From Liolophura sinensis (lineage: Eukaryota; Mollusca; Polyplacophora; Chitonida; Chitonidae): a stretch of DNA of 64,000 nucleotides. The translations under genes and the position numbers were made by a program. This document shows, piece by piece, positions 1 through 11,330 of the stretch. A model generated the notes under the pieces. That model did no database searches, was not told the DNA's origin, and saw only the letters and a list, made by a program, of their open reading frames with translations. Location of the stretch: assembly GCF_032854445.1 (NCBI RefSeq), contig NC_088306.1, positions 7,935,924 to 7,999,923 of the forward strand, given 5' to 3'. How positions within the stretch are numbered: position 1 is the first letter of the stretch; the number at the start of each line of letters is the position of its first letter.

Positions 1-299
1 TGGCGTTGATGACCTTTTCACCCCTTTGAGGTCATGTATACGGCTAATGACAATCAATGTGCATTGTGAGATGTTAATCTCTGCGAGTTACAAGTGGTCT
101 AATCCCCGTGTCAGGCTGAAATGTGTTTTTTTTTTTACGTGAAAAATACGCGTAGAGTGGGCGTATAGATGTGTGTCAAAATTTAGCGTAGTTGAAGCAG
201 GGTAAGGTGGACCTGCGTTACCAACCTTTTCTTTTTTGTAAGGGTATAAGGTAGCATGTGGCATAGTCATGCACTGCTGATCTACTGTTTTGATTCACT
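1..299. other. No feature recognised
   Basis: I see no gene, repeat copy or RNA here. The only open frames are short and have no domain. Confidence 0.4.
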
Positions 300-375
300 G
301 GCTTGTGAGCGACGACAATGTGACTGATGTCAAATTGTCACATATAACAGGTGAAATACGGCCTTATTAATGCAG
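300..375 (-). repeat. Module P fragment (inverted)
   Basis: The reverse complement matches the P copies at 44590-44720 and 56360-56470, sharing a core that reads GGCCGTATTTCAC on the minus strand, followed by a diverged ACACTGTTGTCG-like stretch. It is the far end of the inverted composite repeat that continues through d, b and D up to about 5.0 kb. Function is unknown. Confidence 0.5.
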
Positions 376-1055
376 CGCCTCTGAGCATATAATATTCTGA
401 ACGAAATTTAGGGGTAAAATATAAAAGTAGTATTTTGACTTTCTCCTTTGATTCTCAGCAAAGGTAATATGTCAGGTACAGGTCTGTACGTGGTGTGTCG
501 CGCACATGTACATAGTGAGTGGGTAGAGATGTCTACTGTCTTGTGGGGTGTGTCGCCTTTGAACCACACGGTTAATATTCTATTGTTGAGACTAATCATG
601 TCACCGCTGTGATATAATGCGGATTATGATGAAAAGAAAGGAAGGGAAGGCAATGGGGTATGTTTACTGGAGACGTGACTGATGTATGAAGGCTTGAGAA
701 AAGAATTCTTATTATTTGGTCAGCTTTACACCTGACCAAAACTAATACGTAACTTGTGCGCAATTTTGACAAAAGCAAACCACGCTGGGTTACAGGTAGA
801 CCTGAATAAAATGTCTATACTTGTGGAAAGATATATTACACATCGGAAGTTTCATATGAAGTAAATTTTCCCTGTACACATTTGTTTCCCTATACAAAAA
901 CAGTGATGCTTTAAAATTTTGCTTGAGTTGTACTTCTGTTCATTGTAGTTTTGGGTATTTTTACAGTGGTGTGTTGTGTTCTTTATAGCTTTGAACAGTG
1001 CCAGAAAGGATCGTTGCTCTGGCAGCATGCTCATGATTGGTTATAAATGACTCCA
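376..1055. other. No feature recognised
   Basis: This is AT-rich sequence with several short frames but no domain. I recognised no repeat copy. Confidence 0.35.
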
Positions 1056-1059
1056 CACC

Positions 1060-1530
1060 TTTTTTGTTGGAATATGTGGATGTCTTGTGGGAGTTAGAGG
1101 CTCTGTGTGTCTCGTCTCTCAGACTGATTCGGCTATTTTTGCTGACGACACAAAACAAATTAAACAAAATTAGAGCGTAAATCGATGAGCGGGGAAGTCA
1201 TCCCAGTTTGTTTTGAGGCTATTCCTGGAATATGCGGGCACAAAGTGTAACAAGGCAACCAATCAGAGTGTCGCTTTTTTTTTCCGCGGTTTGGGCGTCT
1301 GTTCTTTCTCTGACGAAAACAAATGCCCGCGTCTGCCTACCGTATTCCCAAGAGATCAGGCATTTGCTCGCTCTTCATCTCGATTCTAGGAGTTCTCATT
1401 CCCCAGGAGTCCGCTGATAAAACCGACTGGATCCGTTAAGCCTTGCGCCCGCGAGCAGAGGACGGCCGTCTGTTTGGCTTGCCATTGCACTCACTCAAGG
1501 CAAGAGTGACCTGGCGATCAATAAGTATCA
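1060..1530 (-). repeat. Module d copy (inverted)
   Basis: The reverse complement aligns over about 450 bp with 44800-45240 and 55440-55970. Shared landmarks include a GGATCC near 1428, the stretch around GGGAAT...CAAGAG, the ACAGACGC-type stretch, and a CATCGATTTACGCTC-like end. A minus-strand frame at 961-1167 keeps a peptide also seen at 55757-55981 (FCVVSKN, then SL, D, AS, H, TS, KK). No protein family is recognised. It is probably a repeat module and not a gene. Confidence 0.6.
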
Positions 1531-1534
1531 ATAA

Positions 1535-2450
1535 GTATTGGCCAGGAGAGTGTCCGATGTTACGTTAGGCAATCTACATCATATTTTAACGTATTTTTAT
1601 GTCCCACTGTACCTGTGGTAGGAATACAGAAGACGAGTACCCACAAAACCTGTTATATGCATTTAAACACGGAAGCCTCAACAACCTTAAAGAAGATTTT
1701 GTAAATCAAAGGTGCCGCTTGGTATCAAAGACTTGGAATGGAAGGCTGATGTATACATCTCTACGCATGTCGACAGGAGATTGTCATCTGGTGTCTGACT
1801 CGAAAAAATATCAATTATTTTCTCAAAGGCACTAAATCAGTCGTCTCATACTCTATTGACACATTTCCATATGTGCTTAATTGCACCATTTAAAGGATGG
1901 TGAGAAATTGTTAGAATTAAACTGCGATGTCGTAACTACTTAACCAAAAACAGTCGGGTTTGACATATAGGCATTATAATCACTTGTCCAAAAGAGGGCG
2001 TTCTGTCAGATTACTTATCAATCCACAGCCTGCAAACTCTATAAATGGGCATTGTGCAGCACCAGGTTATAGGGTCTAAAAACATTACTCGGTTGTTTGT
2101 TTTGATTTGTGGTGTTCGTAATAGGATATGACAAGCCTAATGTCAAAACACAGGACACTCGAAAACCCTTCCATGTTAAATCTGTTACAACACCTGACAC
2201 ATTTATGTCATAACGTATTCATTTATTTAACTTTGCCGTGGTATTTGCCGTATTTCACCCAGGGGAAAACACCCCCCGTCATCAGAGTTTATACAACTCT
2301 TCTGATGTCATTCTGCAACCCAGCTGTTGAAACCTTATTGCCTAATGCCTGGTGGAAGCCCTGCTCGCATAAGTCTGCGAATTGTTATGTATGACTATTT
2401 AACGTCTTCATGTACTGTTAGTCTGCGGACCTTTGTGAAAGCATAACAGG
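1535..2450. other. Flank of the LTR-like element, no feature recognised
   Basis: The frames at 1599-1835 and 2128-2394 have no recognisable domain. In the other copies modules d and b are separated by 1.5 kb or less, so part of this interval belongs to the interrupted composite repeat. I could not align it confidently. Confidence 0.3.
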
Positions 2451-2453
2451 CCC

Positions 2454-3392
2454 TGTTATATATGTACAGCGCGGACCTGGCCGAAAGCACCTTGTTCAAT
2501 GCTCTGTTCATTTAACTGGCTGTTCATTGGCTGTTAAACTCTGTGCTTAAAAATAGTTGAATCCACCTGGCACGTATATAAGCCGTGTTTTCTGTGCAGA
2601 GGGGAGGTATTTTTGCTGCATCCACTGGGAGCCAGGAGAGTGTGCGACGCTCTCGTATCGAGTCCATTGTATTTATATGAGCTGGTGATGTCAGTTTCAT
2701 TTGGGAGGACAGATTTTTATGCCGGCACCGTTTGTGTACCACAGTTGTACTGATGTCTGGTTTATGTGAATTTCTGCGGAAGTCACGTTTATTGGTGTTC
2801 GGATCTTTATTATGATTATACAGTGTGGACTGTGTAATTTGTTTAACACGCTGACCTCACCTGACCGACAAGGTCGTCAAGGACTCTAAACTGAAGTTTT
2901 CAGTTTTGCAAAGGACGTTCGTTCTGCCACAAGGTGACATTACTCTACGTCTCTGAACGGCTCGTTTGTGAGCTTCTGCGGGAGCTGTGACTGATCTGAA
3001 GTGGATTATACCTCCATGCCTGTATTTACCCTGTGTTGTGCTCTGCGGGTGTGACGTCATTCAAAGGCTTGACTGTTCCAGTTCTGTGTAACCTGTGTAC
3101 TGTGTTCGTGTTCGCTAACCTGGCGAAGTACCTGTCTAGGACAATTTGTGACTTGTGTGAATTGTGTGTTTATCCCATGGTCTTTACGCTGGATCTCCTG
3201 GAACACGTTCCTTGGGTTGCAAAGGTGAACTGGAAACTTTTAAAGACCGGTAATACTGATGTGTATGTTGTTGTTGTTGTTGAACTGTCTGTAAAACTGT
3301 ACGTCTCATTTTATATATATATAAAGCATTGTTTACATTGTAATAATGAGTCACTGAGTCTGTTTTCTGTTGCTGTTTTCAATACCGTAACA
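2454..3392 (+). mobile_element. LTR-like element, copy 1 (probable solo LTR)
   Basis: This 939-bp block is repeated at 16542-17467 at about 97% identity by eye; copy 2 is shorter because of deletions of about 8, 6 and a few bases. Both start TGTTATATATG and end ACCGTAACA, so the ends form the TGTTA/TAACA inverted pair typical of LTRs. A TATA-like CGTATATAAGC lies about 120 bp in, and an AT-rich TATATATATAAAG lies near the 3' end, which suggests U3-R-U5 orientation on the plus strand. No primer-binding site, polypurine tract or gag-pol frame adjoins it, and the 5-bp flanks (GGCCC, GAATA) do not match. Frames inside it (3033-3416 plus, 2524-2742 minus) are open in both copies simply because the copies are nearly identical. 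A MITE or other interspersed element is the alternative. Confidence 0.6.
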
Positions 3393-3985
3393 GAATATTT
3401 ACCAGTATATGCTTAGAGATACAGATAAATTCGGCATCATTTCGGTCATCTTAAAACAGAGTCCTTGCACATATTTATATTGCTTCCTATCTCACTGGAA
3501 CGCCATACCGAGCGCACAGAAGAAGGCGCTCCGCCCTATAGAATGATATCGAGTCGACCAGAACTTGACGACGGAATGATTGGGGTCTTCAGATGCTGAG
3601 TATATTATTACACGTTCTAGGAAAAGATGGCAGGTCTTCTTTTCAAACAGATGACTTGCCTGTTGTTTATTTTTTGCTTATTTTAGTCCGGTTTGTTTTG
3701 TTGTCTTGCGCAATTATTATTGGCATTATTATATATGTTGATGATATTGTTACTTATTTTTGTGTACAATACATCTGTTTTATTGAGTTTATTTTCATGT
3801 TAATGTTGCATCGGTCGCTGCTCCCGCATTAAAAAGCAACGATAAGAGCAAAATGTATACAGCCCTATTCTTCTTCGGTAGGCAAAATCGGATGTGTTCT
3901 TAAGCCGTGTACACAGGGGGACTCGTGAAGAAGATTCTCCTCTCTCTGTTACGCTACTTCCGGTTTTATAGCGCATGAGTGCAAA
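3393..3985. other. No feature recognised
   Basis: The frame at 3593-3832 is hydrophobic because the sequence is T-rich. I see no signal peptide or domain that would support a gene. Confidence 0.35.
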
Positions 3986-3999
3986 GGCTTCTTTGTTTC

Positions 4000-4215
4000 A
4001 GGTATCCCGCAATAAATCATATGTTGTCTGTTACAGTCATTTCGAAAGAGGCGGGAACCCTCAGAATGTTGAATATATCCATATTTAACACGTTACTACA
4101 CGTGTTTCAAGGGGTCCCTATATTTTCACGATCCCCGCCGAGGTCATTTTTTGCACATTATATACATTTATCACTACCCAGGGATATCTCCGGTATCTTC
4201 AGTTTCACTTTACGG
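4000..4215 (-). repeat. Module b copy (inverted)
   Basis: The reverse complement aligns at roughly 70-75% with 54415-54655 and more weakly with 42920-43145. The frame at 3979-4218 (plus) shares the peptide pattern VTVISK, A, T, R, LN, SI, NTL, VF with the minus-strand frame at 54445-54690. Relative to module d this frame is antisense in all three composite copies. No family is recognised. Confidence 0.55.
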
Positions 4216-4844
4216 TAAAAGTACACACACTATAATTGACCACACGCGTGGCGTTGGGAGCGCAAATATAGCCTGTCTCTGACTTTTCCAATGACCTCAA
4301 ACGAATTGGGGAAAAAAAAAATAGATAATTCTGCATTGTGAAGGCTCTAGTTTATTTAACATAGAATTGAACAGATTTTGTCGTTTGCTGATGGATCATA
4401 GGGCACATAGAGGTTTGTTTAAAGCTTTTTCGCCACTGCGTAAATCCGGCAGTTGAAATAACCCTTCAGAATCCATGATTCCAACTGTTATATACATACA
4501 TCAGATTATTGCGTTGCACGGAGATAGCTTCAGGACCTTTCTACGACTGCATCTAAAGGGTTTGAGTATCTTTGCCACGGGTGACACTGGTTACTCCCTA
4601 TGTCTACAATTAATTTGATGAGTCTGTATAATTATTCTGACCTATCCACAGTGACTGCTGTACAGTTTGGACTTTTTTGCATGGAATGTAATAAATGTTC
4701 TACGTAAATCTTCTTTATCGGGGTCTTGAAATTCACGACCATGAAACCGAGATAAAACAAACGGCTTTCATTTTTTAGTGGTAAAAACCAGCCTTGTACA
4801 CTAATCTGATTAGAAACTTAACCTCTTTGTAACGAGGTAAATTA

Positions 4845-5010
4845 GGTTTGATGGCACTCACGGGAGTGCAGCTTTTGTACGTTCGTCCGAGTTTCTTTGC
4901 GGAAACAAAAAACAGAAACCGTCTATTTTACCCGAGGACGGTCCTTGTTGCCTAACCATCAAGACTGAGTGGCGGTTACGAAGCTTGAATCATTCCCCAC
5001 CAGGGAAATC
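4845..5010 (+). repeat. Module D copy
   Basis: This matches the reverse complements of 40690-40930 and 53190-53375. Shared stretches are a CGTTCGTCC-AGTTTCTTTGCG core, ACCATCAAGACTGA, TGGCGGTTACGAA and CATTCCCCACC. It sits on the outer side of module b in all three places, which helps define the composite repeat. Confidence 0.6.
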
Positions 5011-5011
5011 T

Positions 5012-6965
5012 ATGTAAGTGACGAAATTCTAAATTGAGTCTTTTTACGCCAATCCACGATTTTCTTGACCCTTTTTGTTTTGTCCACGCATGTTAGAGCT
5101 CAAATCAGAAGGAGGTAATGTGCAAAAAGACTGTTTGATCATGTCTTGCGCATACGTGGCCCACTTCTGCCTTAACAAGATTCCTCTAAAAATCTTAAGA
5201 ATTTTATATATGTGTGCACGTAATTATTCTTTTGTTTAAGTTGATTCTTAGCGCCTTATACTCATTAAATTTGCACTTGTGGGATGGTTGTCCGGTTTCA
5301 GTGTATAGACTGACATAACGTCAGACCCGTGGTAAGCTACGGAGGTGATTTTCTACTCCTGACGTGCAGCCTGGCAATTCATTCTGGTGGAAAATAAATA
5401 GTAGAACGAATGTCGGACTGTTCTAAAGTCGTATGTTGCATGACTTACCGCTTATGATCTCTGAAGTTTTAGTATCATTGCATGCTTGGGAATACATGAA
5501 TTCCCAGCCCAGTGTCAGGAATCACCACATGTCTCAACTGCCCTCACAATTGCACTCTTACAATGAGTCAAATATCATTTATAGCATACAAGTATGTATT
5601 TAGTCTTGTTCGTTCTTTAATAACTGCCGTTACCCTATTTTATGTAAACATTATTTGGAAGTAGTCCGTAAAAGATGTGGTTGAACTGCATTTTCTTTTA
5701 TTTATTAGTTTACAGCTGTGTCGAACGTACAGCATCGCTGTTAAGAGCTTTACCATTGCCATGAACAAAGATACGTAGCTGTGCCTAGTTGGCCTAGAAT
5801 GTCTAGAGTGAAAGACTATTCCTTCGGGGGTGAAGACGTGAGGGCCTATATTAGTGTCAGGGATCATTGTCTTCGATTTTCCTTGCCTCAGATCACTGCC
5901 GACAATCACCCGAATTAGGCCACGTACAGTAGAATCCCGGGGGATGATATTCGACAGAAAAGATGAACACCAAATGTAATCAAACAAAACTACGTGTTGT
6001 AAACCACACTCCCAAGCTTTGTATTAAATACAACATTAGCGCGAAATAATCCATACGTTACTCTTGTCTCGAAACATTTTGTTACTTTCTTGTATTAAAA
6101 TGTTTTTCCACTGCTATACAAAGACTCAATTTAGTCAGAGGAAAATCGAAGAAATAAAACCTTTGTTCCGCTACCAAATGAGAATCCTGACGGAAATCAG
6201 GGGATAATGCCAAAGTTTGCCACTTGAGAGGTAGTGTTTATTGACGTATAAAATGTATTGTATTGTCCCAAAGACAATCGTAATATTTGGGAATCACGGC
6301 AGTAAAAAAAGCTTAAATGATGATGATATTATCGGTATTTTCACTAAACGCAAATCAATAGGTCAAAAGGTGGAGAAAACATAAGAAAATGCACAAAGTT
6401 CGGATGAAAGAGTGAGAAGAGTTAGTTGTAAATGTGATTCTCAATATCTTGTTCGATTTTCTTTAAAGAGAAAAAGACAATTGAAAATGATTTTTTTGAG
6501 GTGGGTACTTTGGTCCATCTCTTGGTATATTTGGTATTTCCGTATGAATGCTATAAGTAAGGATGAAACACAAGTTCACCCACCATAAAAAAATATTCTC
6601 AAATACCATTTTCTCCTGAAAGGAAAAGTAGATAAATATAGTAAAAATCATATTTTCACACTCTTTGGTCTCCGTTTGGCATCATTTTTATGTTTGCTTC
6701 TCCTTTAAGGTAGCTCACATGTACCCATAATGAATAATCCGGCTAGGTGACCAAGTGTTACTACAAGGCCTAGATGAGGCCCCGTCACCATTGTGGCAAG
6801 CTCTTTCAGATTTACACGTGGCCTTTACACTTACAAAGGCTACGTGGAAATCAGTGGAAATCAGTTATTACCGGATTATTTGACAAATTTACTATGTTGA
6901 GATCACGGATTTGCCATACTACCTATTCACACCAAACGGCCAAAAAAAATGTTTTGTTACCATGT
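5012..6965. other. No feature recognised
   Basis: This is nearly 2 kb with no repeat copy or domain that I could identify. The longest frame is 5640-5987 on the minus strand (115 codons). It matches no family I know and has no homologous frame elsewhere in the window. Confidence 0.3.
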
Positions 6966-6969
6966 TGTG

Positions 6970-7515
6970 GCTTACTGTAATTCGGCACCGTTGTCAGTTG
7001 CGCGCCGTGTGCAGATATACACATTATATAGAGAGGACCTGTCAGACAACATCGAATGAGTCACCCAGCATACTGGCTGGTAAGTTTACTTCTCCGAATA
7101 TTATACCGTCTTGCTGTATACTTTGCAGATAAAAGGACTTGAACTCCCTCACATGCTAAAACTGTTCTTATGGTTTATGTAGTTAAATTATCCGGTTTTC
7201 CTTCTGTTAGAAACATGCTAATTTCACACAGTTTATTGATATCACTTTTGTTATTTAAAGACTTTCACGCCTCTATTCATATACAGCTTTTAAATATCTA
7301 GGACAACTTCTCAGCATACCATTCATTAGTCTAAAATGCAAGAGCTTTATGGAGTGGGGGACAGAGAATGGCAGCATGAAATATGCCGTATTTCCGACTT
7401 TTTCATCATTTTTGGAAGGGAGAATAGATTCGCCGTAGCGTTTGTTGTATAACCCAAAACCATTGAACCTTGTTTTGTTCCGCGTCAGAACGTTACGAAC
7501 AAAACGGTTATTCAA
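6970..7515 (+). repeat. Module F copy
   Basis: Aligned with 60155-60800. Shared landmarks in order are GCGTGTGCA/GACGTGTGCG with ATATACA, a GTAAGTTTAC/GTACGTTTAC stretch, CACAGTTTAT-GATATCACTT, a GAGAA-GGCAGCA stretch, and GAACCTTGTTT near the end. At 60 kb module F lies immediately after arm R of a foldback composite. Here it stands alone and is followed by a tandem array. Confidence 0.55.
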
Positions 7516-7530
7516 TGTCAGTCAACTTTA

Positions 7531-7806
7531 TGTGTGAAGGAAACTGGAGTGAGTGAGTGCTTGGTGTTTAACGTCGTGAAAGAAACTGGAGTTAGTGAGT
7601 CCTTGTAGTTTAACGTCGTGAAAGAAACTGGAGTTAGTGAGTCCTTGTAGTTTAACGTCGTGAAAGAAACTGGAGTTAGTGAGTCCTTGTAGTTTAACGT
7701 CGTGAAGGAAACTTGAGTGAGTAAGTACCTGGAGTTTAAAGTCACGAATAAAACTGGAATGAGTGAGTGAGTACTTGGAGTTTTGTGTCGTGAAGGCCAC
7801 TGGAGT
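7531..7806. repeat. 42-bp tandem array, about 6.5 copies
   Basis: The unit begins GTCGTGAAAGAAACTGGAG and continues with GTGAGTCCTTGTAGTTTAAC. Three central units are essentially identical and the outer ones diverge. Because 42 is a multiple of three, the array leaves long repetitive frames (7518-7892 and 7528-7800, minus) that should not be called genes. The first unit (GAGTGAGTGAGTGCTTGG followed by TGTTTAACGTCGT) matches the reversed tail of the CACTCACTC-type SINE seen at 40024-40337 and 50774-51043. The array probably grew from a SINE tail. Confidence 0.85.
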
Positions 7807-7809
7807 ATC

Positions 7810-8645
7810 CGGGGTGATCCACCTACCTTCAGTAAGTTACTGGCGAAGTTCCCAACATGTGATTTGCCGTGAAAAAATTGTAAATCACTCATTCGTGCTC
7901 ATTGGAGACAGTTGGTCTTAAATGAACGCTACCCGGCGCTAGGTGGCGACAGTCGCTGTGGTCTGCTTGCTGTCAGCAAGGCTCCACGAGTAGAGTAAAC
8001 ATGGGGATTCTGCAAACTTCCTGCCCAAGACTAGTTTGAACCCGTAAACCGTCAAATAAAGGACAGGTATACTGATTTACCAAATTGTCATGCCTTAAGA
8101 AAATACTTATTTGTGTTTGTTATCCCCATTTTCTGATATCACTGCAAATAATCAGTAGGACAATGGGCAAAGCGTTTTCAGCCACAGAGGTGTCAAAAGT
8201 TTTGTTCTATCCCTGTTGGGTTTAAACGTAATTTGAGGTCTCCGTGCCTAAATAGCCTATAAAAGCTATACATATATTCTCGTCGTCAAGTTCAAGACAT
8301 CATTAAAGTTAGTTTAACGACATATCAAAAGCCGTGTGTGGCATCTGTGCACGCTTAAGTATATGTATAGCTGTTGGAGGTCTGTCGTGTATCAGGGGAC
8401 CAGCACTGTCGCGGTTTCTGAAATAGATGTCCTTTGATGAGTACAAGTACATATGGAAAATATCAATTTGAAGGTAAGTCTCCGGATAACGTGTCTGATC
8501 ATCTTTAAGCGAGAATTTATGGCAAGGAAGTGCTATATAGGACAAACCAAGATTTATCAGGGTCAATCGATAATCCCGGTGCTACAAAATCGTCATCTGA
8601 GTGTACTAGCCAAAAAAATAATAATAATTGCACCTCATCGTCAGA
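7810..8645. other. No feature recognised
   Basis: The overlapping frames at 8309-8566 (minus) and 8453-8683 (plus) have no domain. No repeat copy is recognised. Confidence 0.3.
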
Positions 8646-8649
8646 TTAG

Positions 8650-8790
8650 TAGAGGAATATCGTATAAAAGAAGCACAACATAGAGAGTAAACCAAGAGCA
8701 ATGGCGGCTGTGTGATGGTTGGAAACTTGTCGCAAGTAACCGGTGAATCATAGCTTCTTGTCAGTTTACCTCTTCTAACTGTTGATGTAA
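8650..8790 (-). repeat. Module P copy (inverted)
   Basis: On the minus strand it reads GAGGTAAACTGACAAGA, then CACCGGTTACTTG, then TTTACTCTCTATG. This matches 44590-44720 closely and also 36640-36770 and 56360-56470. No D, b or d module lies beside it, so P also disperses on its own. Confidence 0.6.
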
Positions 8791-8794
8791 ATGA

Positions 8795-10150
8795 AATAAC
8801 AATAGCCAATTACATGTCCTCTAACACCATGGCTGACGCAAAGTAGGTACAACAATGTGCAGTGATGTTAAGTTCAATATAGCAGGCGTCGCTATAGCAG
8901 AGCCCCGACAACGTTGGTGCCTATAACAATATTTACGTATTTATGTAGTTGAGTAGTGTATTTTTGTAGATTAGGCAAAGTATCTAAATCAGAGTTGAGA
9001 CCCTCAGTCGCAAAAAACAATATCCAAGGTCACATTTCCAAACACCCTCTGGGCGATACCCTCTAGAAATTGTCAGGATTATTGCTCGTGATGTTGTGCG
9101 CCGGCTACAGAAAATATCGCCAGATCAAATTTGCTGAAACTTTATGCGATGCTTGCCTATGGGTCTAAAATGGTGCATATCAAGTGGCAATATTAGATTC
9201 ATACGAAAACCCTTCAAGAATCTTCTTCGGTAGAATAACCGATTCGATTTTTTCCCCAGGATTTGGCACAGTGACTATATTACCTACCCGACAGTAGTTG
9301 GGTAGGTAAATTACATGTAGGCTTAGGCTGGCGAATAAAAAAGTGGGTCATCTGTAAAAACTGCACAACTGGATCGAACAAAAAACATTTCTTAAACCCC
9401 ATTGATTTCAGAATTATAAATTTCAAAGAATTATTCCCGTTGATGTTGCGGTTTTCACTCAATCACAGAAAATTCCGTATTAGGGCTTTGTGTAAAACTG
9501 CATAAAACTTGTCACTGCAGCTTACTTTGGGAAATGGCATCGAGATAGTAACATTATATTCTTTCTGCCTTTTGCTCTTGACCATGAAAGAACATCGAAG
9601 TCACATGAGCTGGCCTAAGCCGGCCTGTTGTACTAGACCTGCTGTACGTTATACTCCGGGGCTAAACCCAGCGCAGTCCTTTTCGTCATGTTTTTCTCCT
9701 CCCCCCCCCCCCTGTTGATATCGTTATTATTATCAATTTAATTTATGCAGGAATCCCAGGAATTCCTGTCATCGACAGCTATATTTAATTTCATAATTAA
9801 CACCATGAAGATCTTTATCTTCTACGATGGTGATCAGCTACATCGTATTAAATCATGTTTGACCCACATACTAAATTAAGTACGACAATCATGAAATATA
9901 CTCACTCAACAGAGAAACTGTGCATAGACAAATGTGTTCTTGTTCCAATTTTGCAATACATACTGTCTTGTTTTCTACTCATGACTAAAGAACAACCTAT
10001 TGTTAAAAACAGACAAAAGATGGTTATTCAAGTCACATTGCTGATGTGTTTTCAATGTCATTGATGGAGAAAGGTTCAAAACGAAGGTTGGCAAGCTCAA
10101 TAACAAGTGTGTCCTCGAGGGTCGATGTCCCCTTTGCATCTCCGTCTCAT
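8795..10150. other. No gene recognised; one short hairpin
   Basis: The interval contains only short frames. A perfect 10-bp inverted pair, TTACCTACCC and GGGTAGGTAA, separated by 10 bases, lies at 9280-9309. A C tract occurs near 9700-9712. Confidence 0.4.
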
Positions 10151-10151
10151 T

Positions 10152-10228
10152 GAAGTGCACTTAGGCTTCTAAGCCTACTTACCGAAGTGTACTTAGGCTT
10201 CTAAGCCTACTTACCGAAATGTACTTAG
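10152..10228. repeat. 32-bp tandem repeat, about 2.4 copies
   Basis: Two units (10152-10183 and 10184-10215) differ at one base, and a partial third follows. Each unit contains the small inverted pair TAGGCTT-CT-AAGCCTA, so the region could form two adjacent short hairpins. Confidence 0.85.
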
Positions 10229-10735
10229 TAAATCGGATAAATTTCATTTCACCAAACATTCCCAACTCGGAGTGAATTTATTTTTAATATTAGATGGGAA
10301 CTCTTTTACGTTAAGAGGGGAAATGCCTATGTTGTTGCGCTGTTGTTGTACGGAATGTTCCTTGGATTATCAAAAATCTGAATATTATACCATTTGGAGG
10401 GGGAATAATTAAAACGCTTTTTGGGACAAGCAATTAATGTTTTGAAGGACTTCGGAAGGTTTGTTCTCGAAGGACATATTGATTACTCGGCATGACGTTT
10501 GACTGTCGCGATCCACACCCCCCCCCCTCCCCCCAATTTATCTTGATGGGAAGACAAATACACACACGTTACATTCAGCTGACTGAAGGCCAAAGATCAT
10601 GAAAATCAATCTTTACGAATACGGAAACTTTAGCAGTGAGCTCTTCTCCTAAGTACAGTGAACGAATTATTGCCATTTTGTTTCTAAGTGGTCTTAAATC
10701 CAGGGTTCAGGCTCAGAACTCTTTTGACACTAGAA
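10229..10735. other. No gene recognised; C-rich tract
   Basis: The interval includes a C-rich simple tract near 10517-10536 (C runs broken by T). No protein or repeat signal is seen before the transposase relic begins. Confidence 0.4.
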
Positions 10736-10739
10736 AGGT

Positions 10740-11330
10740 CTTCAGCCACTGCGTAAAAGTTTTGGGGCTGTCGTCGCTGTCGTCTCAAACGTCGGTTCCT
10801 TTCGTCCCAAATGTGCTCAATAGATGCTAAATCGGGTGAATTTGCAGATCAAGGGTCCAGATAAAAGTTGTTTGCATCCGTAAGTCCTCTTGTCACCCGA
10901 GGCGAACCACCATAGTCCTGTTGAGATGTGATCCTGGGGCCGTGATGCTGCAGGAAAGGGACGACAACGCGCTGAAGGATCTGGTCGTGGTAACCTGGAT
11001 CAATTAAGTTACCGTCAACAACAGGAAGAGCAGTACAGTGGCCAAATGTTAAACCTTCCTACACCATCGCTGAGTCGTCGTCAAAATGGTTTCTCTCGAA
11101 AACACAGGCGCCAAAGTAACGCCCACGCCGACTACGATACACACTTTAAAAAACATTTGAATGGGAAAGGCGGAAACGTTATTTGTGCGTAAGAGTACAT
11201 TTCGCCACCATTGTATAGGGCGTTTTAGGTGGCGTCTGACACACTGCAACCTTGCTTGACGACGTTGTGGTGTCAACGACGGGCTTATCGTGGCACGACG
11301 TGTGCACAACACAAAACTGTCAAGTCAGAT
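10740..11330 (-). pseudogene. Tc1/mariner-like transposase relic
   Basis: Read on the minus strand, pieces of a Tc1-type DDE transposase appear in the right order across different frames. First comes a segment near 11312-11150 with TPQRRQARLQ and WWRNVLL (family W-x-x-VLF-S-DESRF region). Then FSRETILTT or the shifted FERNHFDDDSAMV follows. Then come VVDGNLIDPGYHDQILQRVV and PFLQHHG, then SQQDYGG, and finally NSPDLASIEHIWDERNRRL at 10841-10785. Tc1 enzymes are about 340 residues, and this covers roughly the C-terminal two thirds. At least two frameshifts and an in-frame stop separate the pieces. The first catalytic Asp region (normally FSDESRF) reads LLRTNNVSAF and has lost its acidic residues, so the copy is dead. 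I did not find terminal inverted repeats. Confidence 0.8.

Noticed and set aside
3033-3416. 127-codon frame in the LTR-like element, similar to 17112-17399
   Set aside because: Both strands of the two copies are open in the same places because the DNA is about 97% identical. The position within an LTR-like sequence makes coding unlikely.
5640-5987. 115-codon minus-strand frame
   Set aside because: Not similar to any family I know and not repeated elsewhere in the window. Splice and promoter signals are not convincing. A frame of this length is expected by chance in 64 kb.
7518-7892. Repetitive peptide TLNYKDSLTPVSFT
   Set aside because: Translation of the 42-bp tandem array, not a protein gene.
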